Source: Burkholderiaceae bacterium (GTDB taxonomy: Bacteria; Pseudomonadota; Gammaproteobacteria; Burkholderiales; Burkholderiaceae). From it: DNA of 34,473 nt. Every line of letters begins with the position of its first letter. Positions within the stretch are counted from its first letter, which is position 1. The DNA lies in NCBI GenBank assembly GCA_028871175.1, contig JAGWNU010000020.1, positions 1-34,473 on the forward strand. Reading direction: 5' to 3'. Under the pieces are notes generated by a model, which was not told where the DNA came from, did not search any database, and was given only the letters and a program-made list of their open reading frames with translations. A program made the translations under genes and the position numbers. This document shows, piece after piece, positions 25,441 to 33,760 of this stretch.

Positions 25441-26333
25441 CACACCGCTCCGTCTTTCCGATACAGCTTGATGACGGCGGAGAAATCCAGCTTGCCATCG
25501 CCCTTGCTGCTCACGGTTTGATAGAGCTGCTGTGCGAGCGCCCCCAGGTAGACCGGTTGGCGGACGGATTTTGCGGCGTCACCCGCCAGGCCCAGATCCT
25601 TGAGCATCAGGTCGGTGCCGAAGCCACCCGTGTAGCCGCGCGAGGATGGCGCGGTCTCGATCACGCCCGGGAACGGGTTGTAAGTGTCGGAACTCCAGCA
25701 GCGTCCCGTCGATGTGTTGATGATGCCGCCAAGCACCTTCGGGTCGATACCGAGCGCCTCGCCCAATGACATGGCTTCGGCCACGCCAGCCATGGTGATG
25801 CCGAGCACGAGGTTGTTGCAGATCTTCGCGCCCTGCCCGGCGCCGGAGTCACCGCAATGCACGAGGTTCTTGCCCATGGCGGAAAGCACGGGGCGCACCT
25901 GTTCGAACGCCGCCGCGCTGCCGCCCACCATGAAGGTCAACGTGCCGGCCGCCGCGCCGCCCGTACCGCCAGAGACTGGAGCATCGACAAAGGTGTTGCC
26001 GTGCTCGGCCGCCAGCGCAGCCAACGCCTTCACGCTGGCCGGGTCGATGGTGCTTGAATCAATGATGGGCACGCCCTTCGCGATGCCCGCCAGCACGCCA
26101 TCTTCCGCCGTCAGCACGTGGCGCACGTGGGCGGCGGCGGGCAGCATGGTGATGACCGTCTCCGCGCCGGTCACAGCGTCCTTGGGGGATGCGGCGGCTA
26201 CAGCACCGGCTTCCACCAGCGCGCCCACTGCCTGCGCGTTCAGGTCGAATACGCTCAGTGCGTGGCCCGCCTTCAGCAGGTTGCGCGCCATGGGGGCGCC
26301 CATGTTGCCCAGGCCGATGAATGCGATTTTCAT
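25440..26333 (-). CDS. mmsB: 3-hydroxyisobutyrate dehydrogenase
   Basis: A 297-residue NAD-dependent beta-hydroxyacid dehydrogenase that oxidises 3-hydroxyisobutyrate to methylmalonate semialdehyde. It has the Rossmann start IAFIGLGNMGAPMARNL, the substrate loop FVDAPVSGGTGGAAAGTL, the catalytic lysine region GAGQGAKICNNLVLG and the C-terminal KDLGLAGDAAK. Length is typical. It lies 19 bp downstream of the mmsA-like gene and overlaps the hydratase start. This order supports the mmsA-mmsB naming used in Pseudomonas. Confidence 0.94.
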   Translation of the reverse strand: MKIAFIGLGNMGAPMARNLLKAGHALSVFDLNAQAVGALVEAGAVAAASPKDAVTGAETVITMLPAAAHVRHVLTAEDGVLAGIAKGVPIIDSSTIDPASVKALAALAAEHGNTFVDAPVSGGTGGAAAGTLTFMVGGSAAAFEQVRPVLSAMGKNLVHCGDSGAGQGAKICNNLVLGITMAGVAEAMSLGEALGIDPKVLGGIINTSTGRCWSSDTYNPFPGVIETAPSSRGYTGGFGTDLMLKDLGLAGDAAKSVRQPVYLGALAQQLYQTVSSKGDGKLDFSAVIKLYRKDGAV

Positions 26334-26352
26334 GACAACGCTCCCGGTGCGA

Positions 26353-27900
26353 TCAGCGCAGGCTGATGGTGGTGTTCACGCCGCCGGCGTCGACCGCGTC
26401 ATCGAACCAGCGCGCCGTGACCGTCTTCGTTTGCGTATAGAACTGCACGACCTGCTTGCCGTACGGGCCCAGGTCGCCCAGCTTGGACCCACGCGAGCCG
26501 GTAAAGCTGAAGTACGGCACGGGCACCGGAATGGGAATGTTGATGCCCACCTGACCGATGTCGATCTCGCTCTGGAACTTGCGTGCAGCAGCGCCGCTCT
26601 GCGTGAACAGCCCCACACCGTTGCCGAACGGGTTGGCATTGACCAGCGCAATCGCGTCGTCCAGCGTGGGTGCAGTCAGCACCAGCAGCACGGGGCCGAA
26701 GATTTCGTTGGTGTAGATGTCCATGTCGGTCTTCACATCGGTGAAGACCGTGGGGCCGATGAAGTTGCCGTCTTCGTAACCGGCCACGCGCACGTCGCGG
26801 CCGTCAAGCGCGAGCGTGGCGCCCTGCTGCACGCCGGATTCGATCAAACCGAGAATGCGTTGCTTGGCGACACGCGAGACAACTGGGCCGACGTCGGTAC
26901 CCGGCTCCACACCGGCATTCACCTTGAGCGTTTTTGCCTTGGCGATCAGGTCCGGCACCCACTGCTGCGCCGCGCCCACCAGCACGACGACGGAGGTCGC
27001 CATGCAGCGTTGCCCCGCCGCGCCAAAGGCCGCGCCCACCAGCGCGTTGATGGCCTGCTCGCGGTTCGCATCGGGCAACACCACGGCGTGGTTCTTCGCG
27101 CCCATCATCGATTGCACGCGCTTGCCGTTCTCGCTCCCGAGGCGATACACATGTGTGCCGACCGCGGTGGACCCGACAAACGAAATCGCCTTCACATGTT
27201 CGTGCGTGCACAGTGCGTCCACCACATCCTTGCCGCCGTGCACGACGTTCAGCACACCCGGCGGCACACCGGCTTCCAATGCCAGCTCAACGAGTTGCAT
27301 GGTTGAGAGCGGATCCTGCTCCGAGGGCTTGAGCACGAACGTGTTGCCGCACACGATCGCCATCGGGAACATCCACAACGGAATCATGGCCGGGAAGTTG
27401 AACGGCGTGATGCCCGCGCACACGCCAATCGGCTGGCGCAGCGTGTAGGTGTCGACCGCGCCGGCCACGTTCTCCAGAAATTCGCCCTGCTGCAGCGAAC
27501 CCACCGAGCACGCGTGCTCCACCACCTCCAGCCCGCGGAAGATGTCGCCTTCGGCATCGGGCAGCGTCTTGCCCTGCTCGGCGGTGAGCGTGCGGGCGAT
27601 GCGCGGCGAGTGTTCGCGAATCAGCGCCTGGAACTTCAGCATGATGCGCATGCGCGCACCGACCGGCGTGTTCTTCCACGTGGCAAACGCGGCATGTGCG
27701 GAGCGTATGGCTGCATCCACTTCGCCGGCCGTGGCAAACGGCACGCGCGCCAGCACTTCCTGCGTGGCGGGGTTGACGATGTCGCGCCATTCCTTCGACT
27801 GCGATTCGACAAACTCGCCGCCAATCAGCAGCTTGACGGTGGGCGGGGTGTCCTGCTGTGCAGCAAGCTTGGCGGAAGCGAGGGAAGCAACGGCGCTCAT
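26353..27900 (-). CDS. mmsA: CoA-acylating methylmalonate-semialdehyde dehydrogenase
   Basis: A 515-residue aldehyde dehydrogenase converting methylmalonate semialdehyde, CoA and NAD to propionyl-CoA, CO2 and NADH. It has the MmsA-specific CAGITPFNFPAMIPLWMFP, the cofactor loop FVGSTAVGTHVY, the catalytic Cys in GAAGQRCMATSVVV, and PYFSFTGSRGSKLGDLG near the C terminus. ATG 27900 is preceded by GGAGACACCC, so the 15-residue in-frame extension is unlikely. It is part of the minus-strand valine cluster, 60 bp after the ligase gene. Confidence 0.95.
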   Translation of the reverse strand: MSAVASLASAKLAAQQDTPPTVKLLIGGEFVESQSKEWRDIVNPATQEVLARVPFATAGEVDAAIRSAHAAFATWKNTPVGARMRIMLKFQALIREHSPRIARTLTAEQGKTLPDAEGDIFRGLEVVEHACSVGSLQQGEFLENVAGAVDTYTLRQPIGVCAGITPFNFPAMIPLWMFPMAIVCGNTFVLKPSEQDPLSTMQLVELALEAGVPPGVLNVVHGGKDVVDALCTHEHVKAISFVGSTAVGTHVYRLGSENGKRVQSMMGAKNHAVVLPDANREQAINALVGAAFGAAGQRCMATSVVVLVGAAQQWVPDLIAKAKTLKVNAGVEPGTDVGPVVSRVAKQRILGLIESGVQQGATLALDGRDVRVAGYEDGNFIGPTVFTDVKTDMDIYTNEIFGPVLLVLTAPTLDDAIALVNANPFGNGVGLFTQSGAAARKFQSEIDIGQVGINIPIPVPVPYFSFTGSRGSKLGDLGPYGKQVVQFYTQTKTVTARWFDDAVDAGGVNTTISLR

Positions 27901-27960
27901 GGGTGTCTCCTGGAGAATCGGTGTCGGTAACGGTAGCGGGGTCAATGCGGGCGGGTCGAA

Positions 27961-29655
27961 TCAGGCGAAGTCTTCTTCCCAGTACTCGCCGGGCAGGCGA
28001 GCCGGCTGGGGCGTGCGTTCCAGTTCGAGCCGGCGCAGTTCAACGCGGCGGATCTTTCCGGAGATCGTCTTGGGCAGCTCGCTGAACTGCAGGCGGCGAA
28101 TGCGCTTGTAGGGCGCGAGCTTTTCTCGCGAGAAGAGGAACACGGCGCGCGCGAGTTCGGGGCCGGCTTCGTAGCCCTGGCGCACCGTCACGAACGCCTT
28201 GGGCACCGACAAACGCAGCGGATCGGAACTTGGCACCACAGCCGCCTCGGCAATGGCCTCGTGCTCGATCAGCACGCTTTCCAGCTCGAACGGGCTCAGG
28301 CGATAGTCGGACGACTTGAACACGTCGTCAGTGCGCCCCACGTAGACGAAGTAGCCGTCGTCGCGGCGCATTGCCACGTCGGACGTGTGGTAGTAGCCGT
28401 TGCGCATGGCCTCGCCCGTGGCTTTGGCGTTGTTGGCGTAGCCCTGCATCAGGCCGAGCGGACGGTGCGAAAGCGGCAGCACGATCTCGCCCTCACTGGC
28501 GGGCTGATCGTCGTGGTCGACAAGCTCCACGCGGTAGCCGGGCAGCGGGCGCCCGACCGAGCCCGGCACGACAGGCTGTCCGGGCGTGTTGCCGATCTGG
28601 CACGTGGTCTCGGTCTGGCCGAAGCCGTCGCGAATGGTCACGCCCCAGGCACTGCGCACGCGCTCGATGATCTCGGGGTTCAGCGGCTCGCCCGCACCGA
28701 CGATCTCGCGCAGCTTGACGGCGTAGGAGGCCAGCGGCTCCTGCACCAGCATGCGCCACACGGTGGGCGGCGCGCACAGCGTGGTCACGTTGAAGCGCAC
28801 CAGCACGTCCAGCGTGTCCTTCGGCACGAAGCGCGCGTAGTTGTAGACGAACACGCAGGCCTGCGCGTTCCAGGGTGCGAAGAAGCAGCTCCAGGCATGC
28901 TTGGCCCAGCCTGGTGAGCTGATGTTCCAGTGGATGTCGCCAGGCTGCAGCCCGATCCAGTACATGGTCGACAGGTGGCCGACCGGATAGCTCTGGTGGG
29001 TGTGTTCCACCAGTTTCGGCTTGGACGTGGTGCCCGAGGTGAAATACAGCAGCAGCGGGTCGGCCGCCTTGGTCGGGCCATCGGGGACGAACTGCGCGGG
29101 CGCGTCGTAGGCTGCTGCCAGATCGATCCAGCCATCGCGCTGCGCGCCCACGGCGATGCGCTTGACGCTCGCATCAACACTGTCGAACTTGTGCAACTCC
29201 GCCGCGTCGACGACCACACAGTTCGCGCCGCCGAGTACCACGCGGTCGCGGACGTCATCCGGGGAAAGCTGCGTGGTGGCCGGCAGCACCACCGCGCCCA
29301 GCTTCATTGCCGCGAGCATCACGTCCCACAGTTCAACGCGATTCGGCAGCATCAGCAGGAGGCGGTCACCCCGCACGATGCCCAGCCCACGCAGGAAATT
29401 CGCCATGCGCGACGAGCGCTCCGACATCTGCGCAAACGAGAGCTTCAACCCGCCGCTTTGCGGGTCATCGACGATCCACAGCGCCGGGTTGTCGTTGCCG
29501 CGCGCCATCACATCGAAGTAATCGAGCGCCCAGTTGAACGTGTCCAGCTTCGGCCATGCAAACTCGCGATACGCGCGGTCGTAGTCGGTGCGATGGCGCA
29601 GCAGAAAATCGCGCGCCTCCACAAAACCCTGTGCTGCAGATACCGCTTCGTTCAT
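27961..29655 (-). CDS. AMP-forming acyl-CoA synthetase (ACSM-like, medium/branched-chain acid ligase)
   Basis: A 564-residue adenylate-forming ligase. Motifs: LLYFTSGTTSKPKLVEHTH (P-loop), PGWAKHAWSCFFAPWNA, IVGAGEPLNPE, RDGFGQTETTC, the DVAMRRDDGYFVYVGRTDD hinge, SSDYRLSPFELE, and the lysine in LPKTISGKIRRVEL. It resembles medium-chain (ACSM) synthetases and would charge a free acid with CoA. Within this cluster a branched short-chain acid such as isobutyrate is plausible, feeding the dehydrogenase upstream, but this is inferred from context. The start has GGAG six bases upstream. Confidence 0.9.
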   Translation of the reverse strand: MNEAVSAAQGFVEARDFLLRHRTDYDRAYREFAWPKLDTFNWALDYFDVMARGNDNPALWIVDDPQSGGLKLSFAQMSERSSRMANFLRGLGIVRGDRLLLMLPNRVELWDVMLAAMKLGAVVLPATTQLSPDDVRDRVVLGGANCVVVDAAELHKFDSVDASVKRIAVGAQRDGWIDLAAAYDAPAQFVPDGPTKAADPLLLYFTSGTTSKPKLVEHTHQSYPVGHLSTMYWIGLQPGDIHWNISSPGWAKHAWSCFFAPWNAQACVFVYNYARFVPKDTLDVLVRFNVTTLCAPPTVWRMLVQEPLASYAVKLREIVGAGEPLNPEIIERVRSAWGVTIRDGFGQTETTCQIGNTPGQPVVPGSVGRPLPGYRVELVDHDDQPASEGEIVLPLSHRPLGLMQGYANNAKATGEAMRNGYYHTSDVAMRRDDGYFVYVGRTDDVFKSSDYRLSPFELESVLIEHEAIAEAAVVPSSDPLRLSVPKAFVTVRQGYEAGPELARAVFLFSREKLAPYKRIRRLQFSELPKTISGKIRRVELRRLELERTPQPARLPGEYWEEDFA

Positions 29656-29716
29656 CGTCGTCTCCTGGTCGGCGCGTTTGCGCTCTTTCGTGTGCGGTCG
29701 ATGTGCGCGGTGCGTG

Positions 29717-30850
29717 CTAGACGTGCCGCGCGATCACCATCCGCTGGACTTCGCTGGTGCCTTCGTAGATCTGGGTGATGCGTGCATCGCGGTAGTGGCG
29801 CTCGACGGCGTAGTCGGCCAGATAGCCGTAGCCGCCGTGGATCTGGATGGCGTTGGAGCAGATCTCTTCCGCCAGTTCCGATGCGTAGAGCTTGGCCTGC
29901 GACGCTTCCGACAGACACGGTTTGTCTGCGCTGCGCAGGCGCGCCGCGTGGTGAACGAGCAGGCGCGCCGCATTCAGGCGCGTGGCCATATCGGCCAGCA
30001 TGTTGGCGATGGTCTGGTGCTCGCGCAGCGCCTTGCCGAACTGGATGCGTTCATTCGCGTAGTTGCGTGCCGCATCGAACGCGGCGCGCGCAATGCCAAC
30101 GGCCTGCGCGGCAATGCCGATGCGCCCGCCTTCCAGGTTCGACAGCGCGATCTTCAGGCCCTCGCCACGCTCGCCCAGCAGGTTGGCTTCGGGCACGGCG
30201 CAGTCTTCCAGCGTGATCGGGCAGGTGTCCGATGCGCGGATGCCAAGCTTGTGTTCGGGCCGGCCAACGTGAAAGCCCGGCGTGTCCGTCGGCACGATGA
30301 AGGCGGAGATGCCGCGTTTGCCCGCCTCAGGGTCCGTCACGGCAAATACGATCGCGATGTCTGCGCGCGCGCCGTTGGTGACGAACTGCTTGTTGCCGTT
30401 GAGCACCCACATGCCGTCGCGCAGCACCGCACGCGTGCGCAGGTTGTTGGCCTCGGAGCCGGCGTGCGGCTCGGTCAAACAAAACGCGCCGATCGCGCGA
30501 CCGGTGGCCAGATCCGGCAGGTAACGCGCCTTCTGCGCCTCGGTGCCGAACTTGAGGATCGGGCCGCAGCCGACCGAGTTGTGCACGCTCATCATCGTCG
30601 CACTGGCGGCGCAACCGGCAGCCACCTCTTCCAGCGCAAGCGCATAGGCCACGTAGTCGGTGTACGAACCGCCCCACTCCGCCGGCACGATCATGCCCAG
30701 CAGGCCCAGCTCGCCCATCTCGCGCACCACCTCGTCGGGCAGGGCGCCGTCACGGTCCCACTGCGCGGCGTTGGGCGCCAGGCGCTCGGTGGCAAAATCG
30801 CGCGCAGCGTCCTGGATCATCCGCTGCTCTTCGGTATAGAAGTCGTCCAT
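29717..30850 (-). CDS. Acyl-CoA dehydrogenase, probable isobutyryl-CoA dehydrogenase
   Basis: A 377-residue FAD-dependent acyl-CoA dehydrogenase, first gene of the minus-strand unit. It has [35 protein letters not shown] (FAD/substrate contacts), [40 protein letters not shown], and the catalytic base Glu in [15 protein letters not shown]. With methacrylyl-CoA hydratase, HIBCH, mmsB and mmsA behind it, isobutyryl-CoA is the likely substrate; 2-methylbutyryl-CoA is possible. ATG 30850 starts at the family N terminus; a longer frame to 30961 is not homologous. Confidence 0.92.
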   Translation of the reverse strand: MDDFYTEEQRMIQDAARDFATERLAPNAAQWDRDGALPDEVVREMGELGLLGMIVPAEWGGSYTDYVAYALALEEVAAGCAASATMMSVHNSVGCGPILKFGTEAQKARYLPDLATGRAIGAFCLTEPHAGSEANNLRTRAVLRDGMWVLNGNKQFVTNGARADIAIVFAVTDPEAGKRGISAFIVPTDTPGFHVGRPEHKLGIRASDTCPITLEDCAVPEANLLGERGEGLKIALSNLEGGRIGIAAQAVGIARAAFDAARNYANERIQFGKALREHQTIANMLADMATRLNAARLLVHHAARLRSADKPCLSEASQAKLYASELAEEICSNAIQIHGGYGYLADYAVERHYRDARITQIYEGTSEVQRMVIARHV

Positions 30851-30893
30851 CGCTTGGCTCTTGCTTGTTGGCTGACCGGTGCCGCGTGACGCT

Positions 30894-30959
30894 GCCTGTG
30901 CAGGCGCCTTACACTGTGCAGCCCGCGGCGCTTGGGTTCGATGGGGAAAAAGTGTAGGC
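30894..30959. promoter_or_regulatory. Divergent promoter/operator region between the valine cluster and its AraC-type regulator
   Basis: Two symmetric elements stand out in this 171-bp divergent gap. One is GCCTG-TG-CAGGC (30894-30905). The other is GCCTTACACT (30906-30915) facing AGTGTAGGC (30951-30959), an imperfect inverted pair 35 bases apart. Each arm of the second contains TACACT, which could be -10 boxes for the two directions or half-sites of the regulator. I cannot choose between these. Confidence 0.35.
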
Positions 30960-31021
30960 ACGCGGCTGGGCGGCTTCGATGCCCGTCACGATCAACTTGC
31001 GTGAGCGGATTTGCCATACCA

Positions 31022-32032
31022 ATGAAAAACAACGAAAAGGGAACCGTCTCGGTCAGCCTCGTCAACGAGGCCGTGACACGTGCGCGCGCGCATGGCGTGG
31101 ACATGCAGCCCATCATGGCCGCCGCGGGCATCACGCCGCAGATGCTGGCGCAGCCGCGCAGCCGCGTGTCGTCCGCACAGTACGGCGCACTGTGGGCCGG
31201 CATTGCGCAGGCCATGGACGATGAGTTTTTCGGGCAGGATGCACACCCCATGCGCTGGGGCAGCTTCGTGGCGATGACGCAGGCGGCGCTCACCGCGCGC
31301 ACGGGCCGGCAGGCGCTGGCCCGGGCCACGGGCTTTCTGCGGCTGGTGCTGGACGATCTGCATGTGCGTGTTGAAGAAGACGATCGGCGTGTGCGTCTCG
31401 TCTTTGTGCACCGCAAGGGCACGCGGGTGCCGCCCATGTTCACCTACGCCACGTGGCTCATCATGGTCTACGGGCTGGTGTGCTGGCTCGTGGGGCGGCG
31501 CATTCCGTTCATTGTTGCGCGCTTCCGTTGCGCGGCGCCGCAGGATGCGCAGGAATATCGCCTGATGTTCTGCGACGACATGGCGTTCAAGCACGATGCG
31601 TCGTACGTCGACCTATCGCCCGACTTTCTCGACCTGCCGGTCATTCAGACGGCCGCGTCCATCAAGACCTTCCTGCGCGACGCGCCGGGCAACTTCATCG
31701 TCAAGTACCGCAACCCGGATTCCTTCGCCGCGCGCGTGCGCAAGACGCTGCGCAATCTGCCGGTGGCAAGCTGGCCCGCGTCGGACGCAATGGCGCTCAA
31801 ACTGAACGTGGCCGAAGCGACGATGCGCCGGCGCCTGAAGCTCGAGGGCCACACGTATCAGTCCATCAAGGACGACCTGCGGCGCGACATTGCCATCGGC
31901 CAATTGCAGGACACGCGCCGCACCATCGCCGACATAGCCGTCGCAGTGGGCTTTGCAGAGCCGAGCGCCTTCCACCGCGCCTTCCGCAAATGGACGGGCA
32001 TGCGGCCTACCGATTACCGGTCGAAAGCCTAA
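31022..32032 (+). CDS. AraC-family regulator with N-terminal arabinose-binding-like domain, probable regulator of the valine cluster
   Basis: A 336-residue regulator. Residues 10-200 are the PF12625-type ligand domain found in OruR/ArgR-like AraC proteins (VNEAVTRARAHGVDMQPIMAAAGI, then FLRLVLDDLHVRVEEDD). The C-terminal 100 residues carry the two helix-turn-helix motifs (ALKLNVAEATMRRRLKLEG, IADIAVAVGFAEPSAFHRAFRKWTG). It is divergent from the acyl-CoA dehydrogenase, the lead gene of the cluster, the same relation as regulator MmsR to mmsAB in Pseudomonas, though the ligand domain differs. ATG 31022 gives the normal length; an upstream frame to 30932 is not homologous. Its 3' end overlaps the GNAT gene tail to tail by four bases. 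Confidence 0.88.
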   Translation: MKNNEKGTVSVSLVNEAVTRARAHGVDMQPIMAAAGITPQMLAQPRSRVSSAQYGALWAGIAQAMDDEFFGQDAHPMRWGSFVAMTQAALTARTGRQALARATGFLRLVLDDLHVRVEEDDRRVRLVFVHRKGTRVPPMFTYATWLIMVYGLVCWLVGRRIPFIVARFRCAAPQDAQEYRLMFCDDMAFKHDASYVDLSPDFLDLPVIQTAASIKTFLRDAPGNFIVKYRNPDSFAARVRKTLRNLPVASWPASDAMALKLNVAEATMRRRLKLEGHTYQSIKDDLRRDIAIGQLQDTRRTIADIAVAVGFAEPSAFHRAFRKWTGMRPTDYRSKA

Positions 32033-32541
32033 TGATCCAGCCGCAGCGCCATGTGCTCTTCGTCGTAGAAGCGATTACCGACACGCATGGCGCGGCGCTC
32101 GATGCCGAAAGTCTCGAAACCCGCGTTGCGATACAGCGTTTGCGCATGCGGGTTTTCGGCGTTCACGCAGAGATGAATCTGCAGCACCTGTGCAGCACGC
32201 GCATGCGCAATGGCGGCGTTGAGCAGGCGCCCGGCAATACCGCCTCGCCGGTGCGCAGGGTCAACAAACACGCCCCACAGCACGGCCTTGTGCGCGACCT
32301 GCGCCAGCGGCTCGCGACGCAGCCCGGCAATGCCAATCAGCGCCGGCCCGGAAAATGCACCGAAGACGATCTGATGCTCGGTTGCCCGGATGCGGTTGCG
32401 GGTGTCCTCCAGCGTGCGCCCCGACTCTTCATCGTGCGTCGGCCAGATGGCGGTAGGCGCATCTTGAATGGCCTTCAGGCGCAGCGCCTTGAACGCTGCA
32501 GCATCCTCATCGATCAACGGGCGGATGGCGATGTCGCTCAT
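32029..32541 (-). CDS. GNAT family N-acetyltransferase
   Basis: A 170-residue single-domain acetyltransferase. The acetyl-CoA pyrophosphate-binding motif A is visible as VFVDPAHRRGGIAGRLLNAAI (Q/R-x-x-G-x-G/A variant RRGGIAG). It is followed by LCVNAENPHAQTLYRNAGFETFG, the usual C-terminal signature of RimI-like and small-molecule acetyltransferases. The substrate is unknown. Its start overlaps the stop of the flavin-reductase-like gene as ATGA, so the two are one transcript. Confidence 0.88.
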   Translation of the reverse strand: MSDIAIRPLIDEDAAAFKALRLKAIQDAPTAIWPTHDEESGRTLEDTRNRIRATEHQIVFGAFSGPALIGIAGLRREPLAQVAHKAVLWGVFVDPAHRRGGIAGRLLNAAIAHARAAQVLQIHLCVNAENPHAQTLYRNAGFETFGIERRAMRVGNRFYDEEHMALRLDH

Positions 32542-33119
32542 GGCTGCTTAGCCTCCACGGTAAATGCATCACCGGTTTCGAAGAACGCGCCGCCCGCGAG
32601 GTAATGCACGGTCTTGCTGCCCGCATCGGTAAAGTGCCAGCGGCCGTTGCTGAACAGCGCAGGGTCCGCCCAGGCGGCTGTCACTTCAGCGATGAAGAGG
32701 TCGTAGCGCTTCTCGTTGTGCGGTTCGGGAATGACTCGGCATTCCAGCCACCCTGCGCAACCTGCCACCAGCGGCACGTCGATCGTGCGGGCGGGCATGG
32801 TGGCCAGGCCGAGCGCCTCGAACTTGTCGCCATCCCGGCCAGACAGCGTGCCCACCGCGAGCGTGGTCTCGGCAATGGCGCGCGTCGGGATGTTGAGCGC
32901 AAACACGCCTGAAGCTTCGATCAGCTCGCGTGTGAGGGTGCGGCTGTCGACCACGACCAGCACCTTGGGCGGGTCAAAGTCGAGTGGCATCGCCCAGGCG
33001 GCTGCCATGACGTTGCGCACGCCGTTGTAGGCGGTGGTGACCAGCGTGGTCGGGCCGTGGTTCAGGAGGCGGTAGGACTTTGCCAGCTCTACTGGGGCGA
33101 GTGTGATGGGGTTGGGCAT
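32538..33119 (-). CDS. Flavin reductase-like (FMN-binding split barrel) family protein
   Basis: A 193-residue protein of the flavin reductase-like domain family, which binds FMN and either supplies reduced flavin to a monooxygenase or acts alone on NAD(P)H. Visible blocks are GPTTLVTTAYNGVRNVMAAAWAMPLDFDPPKV, read in two parts, SGVFALNIPT, and CAGWLECRVI with the His/Lys-rich middle. No partner oxygenase is encoded nearby. I chose ATG 33119 at the family N terminus; the longer frame to 33152 is not needed. It is translationally coupled to the GNAT gene, which does not reveal a pathway. Confidence 0.85.
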   Translation of the reverse strand: MPNPITLAPVELAKSYRLLNHGPTTLVTTAYNGVRNVMAAAWAMPLDFDPPKVLVVVDSRTLTRELIEASGVFALNIPTRAIAETTLAVGTLSGRDGDKFEALGLATMPARTIDVPLVAGCAGWLECRVIPEPHNEKRYDLFIAEVTAAWADPALFSNGRWHFTDAGSKTVHYLAGGAFFETGDAFTVEAKQP

Positions 33120-33331
33120 GATGGCGAGGGGACTTAGGGGAGGCGTCATCATAGGGCAATGGTGTTGGAGCTGTTGGGGCGTGGTTTTTTCTGTTTTTTT
33201 GTTGTTGGTGCATCCCTTGTTTCATCCCCTGCCGGGGCTGACTCACTTTCTTTGGTCTTGCCCAAAGAAAGTAAGCAAAGAAATGCGCGCCCGAGATGGC
33301 GACTTCCCCTTGAATTTATGTCGCAGGGAGG

Positions 33332-33380
33332 GAGGGGAGGCACACTCGCTTCGCTCAGACAGGCCTCCCCTCTTTTTCCT
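33332..33380 (+). terminator. Terminator-like hairpin inside the palindrome
   Basis: GAGGGGAGGC (33332-33341) pairs perfectly with GCCTCCCCTC (33363-33372), followed by TTTTTCC. No plus-strand gene ends before it, so it is more likely part of the repeat than a gene terminator. Confidence 0.4.
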
Positions 33381-33465
33381 CCCTGCAACAGAAATTCAAG
33401 GCGCCATCTAGGGCAGGAACGTCAAAGGACAACAGCAGAACCATCTGGGCGCAGGCCCAAACGAC

Positions 33466-33500
33466 AAGGCCAACCGCACGATGGGTTGGCCTTTTCTTTT
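33466..33500 (+). terminator. Terminator-like hairpin near the centre of the palindrome
   Basis: AAGGCCAACC (33466-33475) pairs with GGTTGGCCTT (33484-33493) around an 8-base loop and is followed by TTCTTTT. It lies off the main symmetry axis, so it is an independent stem-loop. It could reduce read-through into the binding-protein gene at 33761. Confidence 0.45.
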
Positions 33501-33760
33501 GACGTTGGGCTCTTGATGGCGCCTTGAATTTTTCGTAAGCGGGCGGAAAAAAGAACGGGAACTGTTTGAGCGCAGCGAGTTTTTCCCTTCCCCTCCCTGC
33601 GACATAAATTCAAGGAGTCTTTCGCCATCTCGGGCGCGCATTTCTTTGCTTACTTTCTTTGGGCAAGACCAAAGAAAGTGAGTCAGCCCCGGCAGGGGAT
33701 GAAACAAGGGATGCACCACCAACAAACAACCATATCGACAACAACAAGGAGACAACACAC

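Larger units (their letters stand above)
33198..33726. repeat. 529-bp imperfect palindrome (long inverted repeat) between divergent genes
   Basis: The whole stretch is symmetric about position 33462. The outer arms 33206-33302 and 33622-33718 are perfect inverted copies over 97 bp, extended to 33198 and 33726 with one mismatch. Further in, collinear symmetric blocks continue: 33319-33330 with 33594-33605, ACTCGCT (33344) with AGCGAGT (33580), AAATTCAAGGCGCCATC (33392) with its complement ending at 33532, and AACGTCAAA (33418) with TTTGACGTT (33506). Each outer arm also contains its own hairpin (CTTTCTTTG...CAAAGAAAG). It holds no credible gene and looks like a repetitive palindromic element rather than a coding region. 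Confidence 0.9.

Noticed and set aside
33198-33726. Short open frames on both strands of the palindrome, and the idea of a CRISPR array here
   Set aside because: The frames are near-identical on the two strands because of the symmetry, and there are no regularly spaced direct repeats.
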